Source of the DNA: Conoideocrella luteorostrata
Lineage: Eukaryota; Ascomycota; Sordariomycetes; Hypocreales; Clavicipitaceae
DNA length: 64,000 bases
Assembly: GCA_032433595.1 (NCBI GenBank)
Contig: JASWJB010000117.1
Coordinates: forward strand, 53,659-117,658
Direction: 5' to 3'
In this document: in pieces, positions 53,329 through 62,889 of the stretch
Position numbering within the stretch: the first letter of the stretch is position 1
How the letters are laid out: each line of letters starts with the position of its first letter
The notes under the pieces: generated by a model
What the model was told of the DNA's origin: nothing
Databases searched by the model: none
The model's input: the letters and a program-made list of their open reading frames with translations, nothing else
Program-made: the position numbers and the translations under genes

Positions 53329-56176
53329 AGTAAATTTAGTAAGTATAGCTATTAAGTATAATATACTTATTTAATAATAACTAAGATTTAAAAGATATTA
53401 TTAAATCTTATTTTTTTAGTAAATTATATACTTTTATTTATAGTTTTAACTTATAAAATTTCTTTATTTTTATAATAAAAATAAATATAAATTATATAAT
53501 TTTATATATACTTAATTTAAATATAAAATTTAAAATCTCTTTAAAAAGCTATATTAAGAAGCTAAAGGGAGTTTAAAAAGTAAATCTCTTAAAATAAGTT
53601 TCTTATTTTTACCTTAGTAAAGTAAGGAGATTAATAAACCTCTTAATATTATTAAAGGAAAATAATATATATATTAAGCCTTTAGAGTATATATCTTACT
53701 TAATTAACTTAAAATAGCTTAATAGCTTATTTTTACTTTATAACTTTAATATATAAAAAGAGTTTATTTTTTAAATATATATATCTTAAGTTAAATTTAA
53801 ATACTAAAGGGCTAAGGAAATAAAATTTATTATATAATATAGTAAGCATTAAAATATATTAAATTAACTATTAAGTTAAGTTATTTAGAAATTTAATAAA
53901 GTTACTAAGACTTAATAACTAATTTAAGTTACTTAAGCTTTAGCCTTTAAAGTAAAGTTAAAAATTATAAAATAAAAGTTAAAATCTTAAGGCTAAACTT
54001 ATATAGCTATAAAGTTAAAAAATAATAAGTTTATACTTTATTTAAGAGGGCTATTTATTAAGGTAAATTATATTAAAAGTATATTAAGGCTTAAATTAAT
54101 AATAAAAATTACTTTAATTAAACTATAAGAATTATAATTTAGTAAAAAAAGATATAAAGATAAAACAAAAGGCTTTAATTACTTACTTTAAGAGGTAATA
54201 TTATATTATACTAGCCTTAAGCTATTACTTATAAAAGGTTATTTAAGAAAGGTTTTATTTAATTTAAGCTAAGTAGTTTATAAATTAAATAAAATATAGC
54301 TTAGTTTAGCCTTAATACTTTTATAAATTAAATTTTATTATATTTTAAAAGATAACTAATTCTTAGCTTTATACTTATAAGTTATATAAATACCTTTATT
54401 AAAAAAGAGACTAAAATAGGATTTATATTTCTAGTTATATAGTATATTTATTTTTTATTAGTAATAGTATTATTATAAACTAGTAATTAAATTATATATA
54501 TACTATAATAGTGTATAATATCTTACTTCTTATTTATTTATATATATTTTTCGCAGGGGTATTTAAATTTATTATAGTAAGGCTTTTTATAGGATTTCCC
54601 CTTAATAGTATTATTATCTATAAATATATTATAATAACTAGTAATTAAAAAGTAATTATATAGTTATTTTACTAAAATAATAGGATTTTTTAATAATAAA
54701 CCTAGCTTACTTAATTCTAGAATAATTTTATTTAAGAGTAAGCTTAGTTTATTAAGTACTAAAAGTAGCTAGTTAATTATAGTAATTAGTTTATAAATAA
54801 TTAAAATTAATTATATAAGTAACCCCTTAAAGGGTATTAATACTTTAAATAATACTAATATTTTTAATTACTTACTAAAGAGTTCTAAGAAGTATTAAAT
54901 TATAATCCCTTAATTTAGTTTAGTAATAAGCTATTTACTTTATTTATATTTACTTATTACTTTTTAAATTAATTATTTTACTTAAGAAAAGTATTAAGTT
55001 TACTTTTAATAAATTAAAAAAAAAACTTAATAATAAGGCTAATAAAATTATATATTATATTAATTATTAATATCCTAAGAATAAGCTTAAAATAAAATAA
55101 AATAAGAGCTAATAATAATTTAATACTTAAATATTTTTAGCTACTTAATATATTTATAAAACTACTTTATAATATTATATTATAACTTATATTATTACTT
55201 AGTAATAAGTAATATTAAACCTTATAGCTAATAATTAATTTAGCTAATTACTTAGCTACTATAATAATAATACTTTAGTTAACTTTTAAGGTAAAAGTAT
55301 ATCTTTATACCTTATATATTTACTTAGTAATAATACTTAGTATTATTATATATTATATACTTTTTCCTTAAATTAAGATATAAGTATTACTTTATACTCC
55401 TTTTTATATAAAATTAATTACTTATTTTATTTTAATAATAATTATTATTAAAACCTTTTTCTTTAGCTTTTAAGTAATTATTATCTTAAGAAACTTTTTT
55501 TTTTTAATTCTTAATATAAGATTTATTAAGCTATTTATTATTTTTATTTAATTCTTTAAGCTTTATAAATATAACTTAATAAGTAAAAAAGTTTAATTTA
55601 AATAATATTATTTAGCTATTTAAATATATATATATACTTACTCTTAAACTTTTAAAATTATTTATTTTATAAAAAATAGCTATTATATAATATAAATTAG
55701 CTTTCTTTAGTAATATATATATATTTTTACTAAAGAGCTAAAGTATTAAGTGTAATTATTTATAGTTTTATTAATAAAAACTTACTTAAACTTTATAAAT
55801 TTTATTTTTTTTATTAGCTTTATAACTATAAGGTTTTTAGCTTATTTTTAAGTAATATACTTTACTTAAGAAATTTTATAATTACTCTTAAATAAAATAA
55901 TTTTTAATTTATTTATAGTTTTTTTTATTTTATAAGAAAATAATTTACTAAAAAAAAAAACTAAATAATAAGAAGTACTAAGCTATTTACTATTTTATAG
56001 TAAATATTAGTAATATTTATAAAATTTAAATTAATTTTAAAAAAGAACTTATAGCTTTATTTATATTATTAAGGCTTTTAAGGCATAATTTAATATTATA
56101 TATATAATTAAGGTAAATAATTTATATTTAGCGGGCATATAATTAGTGTAATATATAAAGTTCCAAGAGTACAATA

Positions 56177-56347
56177 GGTGCAATAGGTGCAATAGGTGCA
56201 ATAGGTGCAATGGGCGCAATAGGTGCAATGGGTGCAATAGGTGCAATGGGTGCAATGGGTGCAATAGGTGCAATAGGTGCAATGGGTGCAATGGGTGCAA
56301 TGGGTGCAATAGGTGCAATGGGTGCAATGGGTGCAATGGGCGCAATG
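56177..56347. repeat. 9 bp minisatellite, 19 copies, at the AT/GC border
   Basis: Nineteen contiguous copies of ggtgcaatR (R = A or G), two with ggcgcaatR. An inverted single copy (cctattgcacc) lies at 56375-56385. Because the unit is 9 bases, several frames stay open on both strands and give artificial tripeptide repeats. It marks the point where AT-rich sequence gives way to normal composition. Confidence 0.95.
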
Positions 56348-57250
56348 GGCGGAAGGTGCAAGACGCGGCATTATCCTATTGCACCCAATGCGTTCACTGC
56401 AAGTGTCCTGGACCTGCTCTTCTGGGGCTTACGCTCCTCTGGCGGCTGATGCACTATGGCACCGGGAAATGGGCCCCGATATAACGCTTGGCTTGCTATG
56501 ATGCCAACGATGAGGCAACCAACGTAGGCCAAAAGTCTGTATCCACCCCACCCTCGGTTGGTCGGAGTGGCCACAATACGGCACCTTTGAAGGCATTTTT
56601 CTCCATAAACCAAGGCCTTGTATATATATATAAGAATGTACATAGCTCAAAAAAACGGGCTTTAATATCGTGTATACCACCCTTGCGCTTGAATCACGGC
56701 TTGCAGCCGCCGCGGGATTGAAGCTATTAAGCCCGCAATTTAGTCCTGTGGGATCATACGGTGGTGTTTGAGGAGCATTCAATTTACTTCAACACGGACG
56801 ACTGAAGTGCTTCACAGCATAATTCTATTATGTTGTAATTATTCGAGTTAAAATTTGACGGCAAACTATGGCATGTGACCTCATCTATGTTTTGCTCTGA
56901 CCTCTCGTTCTAGTGCGCGCCATACATGAGTTAGAATGCCTTGACGAACCGTCATGATGAACATGCGAGTCACGCTAAGAAAGGCCAGCCAAATGCATAT
57001 GCGCCGGAGGCGAGCAATATCGAATGGAAGGCATCGATTGCCAGAGAAAGAGCTCGACTTGGCGGATTGTCGATAGCTGGTAGGACTACAAACTGCTGCC
57101 AGCTCAGTGGGCGATCGACATATAAAAAAAGTTTAGACGTTTGAATTACGTTCAAGATCAAGCAATGAATCTATCAGACGGTTCATCGTGGCCTTTGTGA
57201 TATTTGCGTACGGTTTCTTGGCCTTGTTCAGGCAAATACCTTACACTGAT
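56348..57250. other. Non-coding flank at left edge of the island
   Basis: About 0.9 kb of normal composition. Frames of 60-117 codons exist on the minus strand (56,371-56,782) but overlap one another, carry no motif I know, and partly run into the minisatellite. A degraded gene or element end is possible. Nothing is supported. Confidence 0.45.
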
Positions 57251-58051
57251 TTAATTCTTCCAGATAATCAGTATGCCCAAGTGCGGATTTTTCTCCCTGA
57301 TCGTCCACTCCTCATCGCTCAGTCCGAGTTTCACCCTCCACATCTCATCGTCGTGCAGAATCTCGTGCCGCCACGCAAAACTGCCCTTCAAACCCGCCGC
57401 GCGCGCCGCATCTTCATACACTGAGGGACGTAGGTGATACGTCATGAAGTTTGTGCCCTGGTCGTCAAGGTACACCCGCAACCCCCACCCATCACCACTC
57501 TCCAGTTTGCCCGTATAATCATTGCGCGGGTAAAGTCTATTCAGCGGAGCCTTTGCGCATGCCTCCGCGCGGGTTTCGAAGTCCTCTGTGGGATGCGGGA
57601 CAACGCCAATGAACACGCCGGTCGGCTTCAGGTTGATTGCTACACTCGTGAACATGCTAGTTAACTCGGCAGATGTCGCGCTATAATTCAGGAACCACGC
57701 AGCAAACGCGATGTCGTATGCCTCCAAGTCGCCGCCGGCACTATACGAGCACGGAACCGTTCCGTCAGAAACAACGAAACGTGCCAGGTCGTTGTGTGGA
57801 GCTCGCGCGAGGCGCAGACGGGCGAGTTCGATCATGCGTTTGGAAATGTCTGTCCCAGTCACAGAACCGACGCCCCATGACAGGAGCTTGTCCGTGTAGA
57901 AGCCTGCGCCACACGCAAATTCGATGACGTGCGAGTTAGGGCTGAGGATTGGCTCGAGAGCGGCGTACACGTTGGCGACTTCTATATCTCGATAGGGAAG
58001 GGAGTCAAAGACATCGGTGTACTGTTTGCTGATGGTGTCATATTGTGTCAT
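57251..58051 (-). CDS. Class I SAM-dependent methyltransferase (paralogue 1)
   Basis: Single-exon gene of 266 residues; the ATG at 58051 starts MTQYDTI, matching the paralogue's start. Seven-beta-strand methyltransferase fold: motif I is EFACGAG (residues 44-50, usual form DxGxGxG) and binds SAM. The acidic residue after strand 2 is Asp 68 in TGTDIS. Next comes AAWFLNY (motif IV region), then LKPTGVFIGVVPHP (strand 5). The C-terminal half carries HLRPSVYEDAARAAGLKG, shared almost word for word with paralogue 2. No targeting signal. It resembles small-molecule methyltransferases of fungal secondary metabolism; the acceptor (O, N or C) cannot be told. It is divergent from paralogue 2 across 492 bp. 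Confidence 0.92.
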   Translation of the reverse strand: MTQYDTISKQYTDVFDSLPYRDIEVANVYAALEPILSPNSHVIEFACGAGFYTDKLLSWGVGSVTGTDISKRMIELARLRLARAPHNDLARFVVSDGTVPCSYSAGGDLEAYDIAFAAWFLNYSATSAELTSMFTSVAINLKPTGVFIGVVPHPTEDFETRAEACAKAPLNRLYPRNDYTGKLESGDGWGLRVYLDDQGTNFMTYHLRPSVYEDAARAAGLKGSFAWRHEILHDDEMWRVKLGLSDEEWTIREKNPHLGILIIWKN

Positions 58052-58543
58052 GACAAAGATAAAGTCACCTTATTCTTTCCCGATCTGGAATTGAAGGCTG
58101 TGAGCGATAAAGTAAAGGCTTTGAAAACACCACGGGTCCCGATTTGCGCTAAGAGTAGTATTTTTCACAAAAGCCGGACGGTGCTTCTCGCATGGATAGA
58201 TCCCCACTCTTTCAAAACACAGAGGGACTAGTGTCGACCGTGGGCCGGACGCTCTCTATAAATAATGGATATTATTCACTCACAAGCTCAATTTTTTTTT
58301 TTTCGCGACGTCACCATGAGAAGGTAAGAAAAACACCTTTTTTTGCTTGTCTATCGGTCAATCTATTGTTGGCCCCTTTTCAAGACTTCAAAAATACATT
58401 ACAAACACTTTATTGATAAATCATAGACGTTAATCTTGAGCCTTCACATTCGGGGCGAACTCGATGAAGATCTTCTGAGGTTCTCTGGGTTTGAGTCAAG
58501 AAAATTGACAGTCGTTCGGGTTACATGGTGTGAGAGCTCGAAA
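58052..58543. promoter_or_regulatory. Bidirectional promoter between two methyltransferase genes
   Basis: A 492 bp region between two divergent start codons. A TATA-like tataaata is at 58257-58264, about 280 bp upstream of the right-hand ATG, followed by a poly-T run near 58,291-58,303. Two very short upstream open frames precede the right-hand ATG: 58464-58478 (ATG plus three codons and TGA) and 58524-58532 (ATG, one codon, TGA). They would damp translation if the transcript starts near the TATA-like site. Confidence 0.45.
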
Positions 58544-59380
58544 ATGACACAGTACGATGCCATTGCTACGAAGTACGATGTCATCAAAAATACCGCATTC
58601 AACGCCGTGGAGCAGCACTCCTTTCGCACATGCGTTACACCCTTCCTGGAACCTACTTGCACAAATAATGTGCTTGACCTAGCCTGCGGCACGGGATTTT
58701 ACTCGTTTTGTCTGCTTGAGTGGGGTGCTCGGTCTTTGACGGGCGTGGATGTGTCCCAGGCTATGGTCGATGGTGCGGCGGTGCGGTTGCAGGGATCGAA
58801 GTATGCGGAGCGCGCGACATTTATTCAAGGCGACGGGCTGGCTCCGAAATTGTTCCCTGTTGGCATTGGAGAGGGAGAGGGGAGCTTCGATGTGGTAACC
58901 GGAGCTTGGTTCCTTAACTATGCCAGTGACGCAGACCAGCTGCGAGCTATGTTTGACACCATTGCCCTAAACCTCAGACCCAGCGGTGTCTTCGTTGGTA
59001 TTTGCATGTACCCTACCGACGACGTCTCCTCCTTCGCTAATGGGGTGAACGCCAGCGCATGGTCTAGCTCAGGTGTCCATTACACGTACGCTTCGAACCC
59101 AATTGCTACTGGCCAGGGATATGGTTTTAAAGTGATTGCTACGCCAGGGGACGACGCCAAACTGGGTATGAAAGGTGTACAATTCTCGTCGTTTCACTTG
59201 CGAAAATCACTGTACGAGGAAACAGCACGGGCGGCGGGACTAAAGGGCCAAATGGAGTGGAGAGACTGTATGTTTCCCGAGGGATGGAGGGAGAAAATCG
59301 GGCTGGGAGCGGATGAAAAGCGATGGCGTACATTGACGGAATTTCCGCTTCTTTGTACCTTGATACTACATAAAGAGTAG
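58544..59380 (+). CDS. Class I SAM-dependent methyltransferase (paralogue 2)
   Basis: Single-exon gene of 278 residues. The frame is open further upstream to 58436 but has no ATG there, and the ATG at 58544 gives MTQYDAIATKYD, which aligns with the start of paralogue 1. Motif I is DLACGTG (residues 45-51). The acidic residue after strand 2 is Asp 69 (TGVDVS). Then come GAWFLNY and LRPSGVFVGICMYP. The C-terminal part has FHLRKSLYEETARAAGLKG. Relative to paralogue 1 it has extra residues around the SSSGVHYTY segment and before the motif IV region. Function is a small-molecule methyl transfer of unknown acceptor, probably cytosolic. The two genes are clearly an old duplication, too diverged to be seen by RIP. 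Confidence 0.94.
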   Translation: MTQYDAIATKYDVIKNTAFNAVEQHSFRTCVTPFLEPTCTNNVLDLACGTGFYSFCLLEWGARSLTGVDVSQAMVDGAAVRLQGSKYAERATFIQGDGLAPKLFPVGIGEGEGSFDVVTGAWFLNYASDADQLRAMFDTIALNLRPSGVFVGICMYPTDDVSSFANGVNASAWSSSGVHYTYASNPIATGQGYGFKVIATPGDDAKLGMKGVQFSSFHLRKSLYEETARAAGLKGQMEWRDCMFPEGWREKIGLGADEKRWRTLTEFPLLCTLILHKE

Positions 59381-60386
59381 AGTCACATAATCCAAGACGA
59401 CGGGAAGCAGATCATCCTCAATGAAGATGGGCCTGCATCCAGATTTGTCGTTCATGTTGAACTTTCTCTTCGCGTCCTTCATGAATATGCTGGTCATTGG
59501 AAAACGAATAGAAGCTAGGGCGGGTGGAAGAATTGGGCAGAAGGATCTGTTCATGTTGGGAGTTCCATGAAACCCAATGCTTCTATTGGCAGCCTCAACT
59601 CAAGACGCATGGTCTGAAGTGTTGCCGTTTGTCCTTCTCGCAGTGCACTCAAATGTGACCTCCGCCTCTTGTACAATGAAATCAGGTAGGAGAAGCTATC
59701 CTTGTGATTATGTGATCCAGGAATTGGCTAGACACAGCTCGAAAGTGGCGGGACACTCAACCAATGATTGCATTTGGCAGTGGGAAATGAAAGGCAAATC
59801 TTGCGTTTCCGATATTCCTGTTGTGACAAGCGGCAATGCTGTTTTTGAAGAAAGTGTGCAATGAGCGCCCAGTGGCAAGATCCGCGCTTCCTCGCGACGC
59901 AGCGGTCGCGACATGAAACCGGCAAGTGTTTTCGATTCGGCTCAGGCGAGTCTATCTATTGGTTTGTGACAAGATGAAACTCTTTCATTTATGAAGTGCG
60001 GCCCACTAGAATGTCGGTAGCTTCTGGCAAGCTCTGTGAGACGAGATGTCTGGCATTGGGCCATGAGTAGAGAAAGTAGGGCGGCAACCATGGGTAATGA
60101 GCTTGGACCAGCCTTATTTGTCGCAGCACAAGCCGGATACGTATAGCTGCAGTATGAACACGAAGTAGAGAGGTTACTGACACGCAAGCATACACACGGC
60201 TTCCGCCAGTTCCGTTACCGAAGTCAACGCAATAAATTGATTCCATCATGCCGATGCTCATGAAGACCTGGTTGGACTATTCCACGTGAACTTCAACATA
60301 ATCAAACGGGTTGAAATTGGAGCGAAACAAGACCAGCCCTCCAAATTACTGACTGATCTTCTCCCTCGAGCATGTATAGACTGCAG
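59381..60386. other. Intergenic, no gene supported
   Basis: One kilobase of normal composition between paralogue 2 and the 3' end of the SABATH gene. Frames of 60-95 codons overlap on both strands without recognisable motifs or plausible splice-linked partners. No repeat or RNA gene seen. Confidence 0.45.
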
Positions 60387-61596
60387 CTAATTTCTTCTCA
60401 AATAGACGTAAATCCATCGAAACCGGACCACTGCATCTCGACATTCGCTGAGAAACTTTTCAACAGCAACAGCTTTCCACTGCGCCAGTAGTTCATCCTC
60501 TTCAGCCGCTGCGTTTTTACCCGACCCTACTTGCGCTCGAATGGCTTCAATAAAAAAGTTCGAAAGTATTGCGAAGCCAAAGTTGATCATTTCCTGCGCA
60601 TATTCGATGCTTTCGGCCAAGTTTGTGCTATGTCTAGCAAGCTTGCTCGACTTCGGGTGCTCAACATCTTCTTCAGAAAGGTACATGGTGGACCATAGCG
60701 ACTTCACCTCGGCTAAGTCTAGTAAAGTTTCAACTTGATGTAGATCACGAGCAAAGAGGGGCGGGTAGAACAGGTTCGCCGTTTCGAGAGTGATGAGCCC
60801 GGATTCTACCATGTCATCAATTGCCAGAAGCATGCATTTGAAGACCGGCGCTTCCCAATAGGCACATGCAGTCGATTTCCCGATAAAACTCAAAATGAGA
60901 GGCGCACCAGAAGCGAACTCGTCGCCACGAACTCGAAGAAACTGGCGTAAATCCGCGTCGGATTGCCCCCGCAAGGTATTGTGGCGGAAATTCATGAGCT
61001 CGACGCGGTCGACGAAAGAATACTTCTGTGCAGCATCTACTTGTGGGACTTGACTCAGCCACTGTAGACAGCTAAAAGAAAATCCGAAATGAACTTGCCC
61101 ATCTGGAACAAGTTGCTGATAAAAGCTTCTTCCTATCATCAGAGTAAAAACTCGAGCAGACGGATAATTCTTTGTCCATTCGGGTGTAGCCGAATGCATA
61201 GTTCTTGCCAAAGAGGAAAAATCGTTTGATGGAGTGTCGACCAATAAGTATTGGACGTCGATCGTACGGGCAGGATCCCTGGCGACGGAATTCAAGAAAT
61301 GCGACAATGGCAATGTGCTGTGTATTTGTCAGTCACGGAACACATTTTACTGCAATATTATGCCGAACGGCTCACGAATTAATTCCTTCAGAGGCCCCAT
61401 AGTCCACCACCGTGCGTAGCTTTTTGTCAATTGGGCAGTCGTCGCAAGCAGCGGAGAAAAGAGAGAGGGCTTTCACCATCGCTGCCTCTTGTATTTTGGC
61501 ATTTCGATTGTAACAGCCACTTCCGCGCATCGATACCGAGGTTTCGAGCAGGTATGATGGCGCAACGATAAGTCCAGGGTCCTGCAGTTTGTCCAT
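60387..61596 (-). CDS. SABATH-family carboxyl methyltransferase
   Basis: SAM-dependent methyltransferase of the SABATH family (Methyltransf_7), which methylates carboxyl groups or ring nitrogens of small molecules and is best known from plants. Model: exon 1 61376-61596, intron 61318-61374 or 61375 (GTGAG...ACACAG, 58 bp when numbered 61318-61375), exon 2 60387-61317; 383 residues, the usual family length. Motifs in order: an N-terminal MRGSGCYNRNAKIQEAA block (23-39), matching the SAM/substrate loop of the family; VVDYGASEG (63-71) as motif I; NDF at 105-107; and VHFGFSFSCLQWLSQVP (149-165), very close to the plant HSSYSLHWLS block. The C-terminal FRWIYVYLRR is also typical. The start codon is fixed by the position of the first motif. 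It lies tail to tail with paralogue 2. Substrate unknown. Confidence 0.92.
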
Positions 61597-61613
61597 TTGA
61601 TCGTTCTAATGGA

Positions 61614-61704
61614 TCGTGGATCGTGGATCGTGGGTCGTGGATCGTGGGTCGTGGATCGTGGATCGTGGGTCGTGGGTCGTGGATCGTGGATCGTGGATCG
61701 TGGG
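61614..61704. repeat. 7 bp minisatellite, 13 copies, upstream of the SABATH gene
   Basis: Thirteen perfect-length copies of tcgtggR (R = A or G), 91 bp in all. The array ends only 17 bp before the ATG of the SABATH gene on the minus strand, so it lies in its 5' leader or core promoter. Unit length 7 makes it non-coding. Confidence 0.95.
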
Positions 61705-62393
61705 AGCAATTATGCATAGGTTGGCGATTTATGCGGGAGGAAAGGTGCATCCCTTTGGATGTGTACTACACGTGGTTGGAAAACACACCAAAAAAATTCG
61801 ACCCATAAAAAAAGGGTGAGTAGACGTGGTTGAAAGAACTTACGCCGTAAGGGTCAGCAAATGCATAAAAAAAGCCGCAATACAATTATTCTATTCAGTC
61901 ATACGGTATGGGAATTAACGCGGAATCCCTGCAATATTATCTATATGTCCAAAGAGTCACCAAAGTTTAGGAGCAAAGGCCCATTTAGACAAAACGTGGG
62001 ACCCGCCATAGGAGCTAGGCACAGCAGATTGGCAGAGAAGTCGTCAGCGTCCAATATCACCAGTTCACACACTCAGGATTGAGCAGCCCGACATCATCCA
62101 ACCCAGCATGGAGCCATTCATACACGATTGGATCCGTGTCTTGCTTTGTCCGATGACTATGACGATGTCACCATTTGGACAGATGACTCGAGAAGTATCT
62201 CATAGATCGATGCTGAACTGATCCATCGTCTAGCTTAATGCCAGCCATCCCAAAAAGGTTTCTTCGTTTCTTCGAATAATCGTCATTGCTGACCGCAGAA
62301 GGTAATACTTGATAGGCGAAGAATGCTGTATGATCACAACACCGAGGGACAAGACTTGATATTTAAAGCACACGCATTCGGGCACTGGCTTAG
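61705..62393. other. Intergenic, no gene supported
   Basis: Normal-composition DNA upstream of the SABATH gene. Short overlapping frames only. The SABATH promoter must lie in the part nearest the minisatellite. Confidence 0.4.
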
Positions 62394-62882
62394 TCATGGA
62401 AAAGAATCAGTATGCCGGGGGACTAGCGAGGAATTTGTTTCCTTCAAGTCATATCCAATTATGAATGTAGGATTGGGGATGATCATTTGCGGTCGGTCTG
62501 CAGAGTCCATATAATTGATGTATACGTCCGCGACAGTAGAGTTTGTGAGCTTGCTAGCAGCAGAAGAGGCGAAGAGTAGGCTTCCGTCGTTGTCTTCCAC
62601 ACGGACATTCAGTGAGAAAATCCAATGAGCCACAGCCGCTATGAAGCTGCATTCGGCGCCTGCCGCAATGTGTGTAGACTTCCTGGTACCCAAAGAAACA
62701 TCGAATAGAGCTTGCATCGCCCGCGCAGTATCCGCTGGCTCCGCGCACATCAACTGTGACCTAGCGAACCACGCTAACTCCGCACCCGCAACGGCGCCGC
62801 CTAAGCGCAAGCCGCTGCCAATGACCAATCCGTACGATGGAAACAAGACAGCGTTCCAGGCCTGGAAAAGCTTAATAAAGCA
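62394..62882 (-). pseudogene. Truncated 3' part of an unrecognised fungal gene at the AT border
   Basis: A minus-strand frame of about 160 codons with convincing protein character: a hydrophobic LFPSYGLVIGSGLRLGG stretch, then AELAWFARSQLMCAEPADTA, AHWIFSLNVRVEDNDG and a tail ending near 62394. No ATG starts it. The frame extends upstream only to a GTG at 62903, just inside AT-rich DNA. A splice acceptor (cttttccag) ends at about 62,863, immediately before GCCTGGAACGC. The simplest reading is a last exon whose upstream exons fall in, and were destroyed by, the AT-rich block. I sense an uncharacterised ascomycete family but cannot name it. Another possibility is a live gene with a distant first exon. 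Confidence 0.5.
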
Positions 62883-62889
62883 TAAACTA

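Larger units (their letters stand above)
12060..56150. repeat. 44 kb AT-rich, RIP-mutated transposon block
   Basis: Nearly all of this block is A/T, with no open frame of 60 codons in any of the six frames. Remaining C residues are almost always followed by T or C, and G residues preceded by A or G. CpA and CpG are nearly gone and TpA is in excess, as expected from CpA-to-TpA (and CpG) mutation on both strands by RIP, a process known from ascomycetes. Islands that keep more G+C are seen around 13.4-13.7, 15.5-16.3, 17.2-17.6, 24.9-25.0, 33.5-33.8, 35.2-35.8, 42.4-42.6, 44.6-45.2 and 53.2-53.3 kb. Several coincide with LTR ends or tandem repeats. Elements that can be delimited are listed separately; the rest is unassignable decayed repeat. 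Confidence 0.93.

Noticed and set aside
56061..56449. Several open frames giving tripeptide repeats (MGAIGA, HPLHPL, IAPIAP types) on both strands
   Set aside because: They are produced by the 9 bp minisatellite, whose unit is a multiple of three and lacks stops in several frames. No protein family or start context supports them.
56371..56782. Minus-strand frames of 90-117 codons left of the methyltransferases
   Set aside because: They overlap each other in different frames, have no motif, and partly run into the minisatellite.
58436..58543. N-terminal extension of methyltransferase paralogue 2
   Set aside because: It has no ATG, and the alignment with paralogue 1 begins at the MTQYD start at 58544.
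61427..61819. Frames with DPRSTIHD or DRGSWIV repeats
   Set aside because: Translation of the 7 bp minisatellite, and antisense or out of frame to the SABATH gene.
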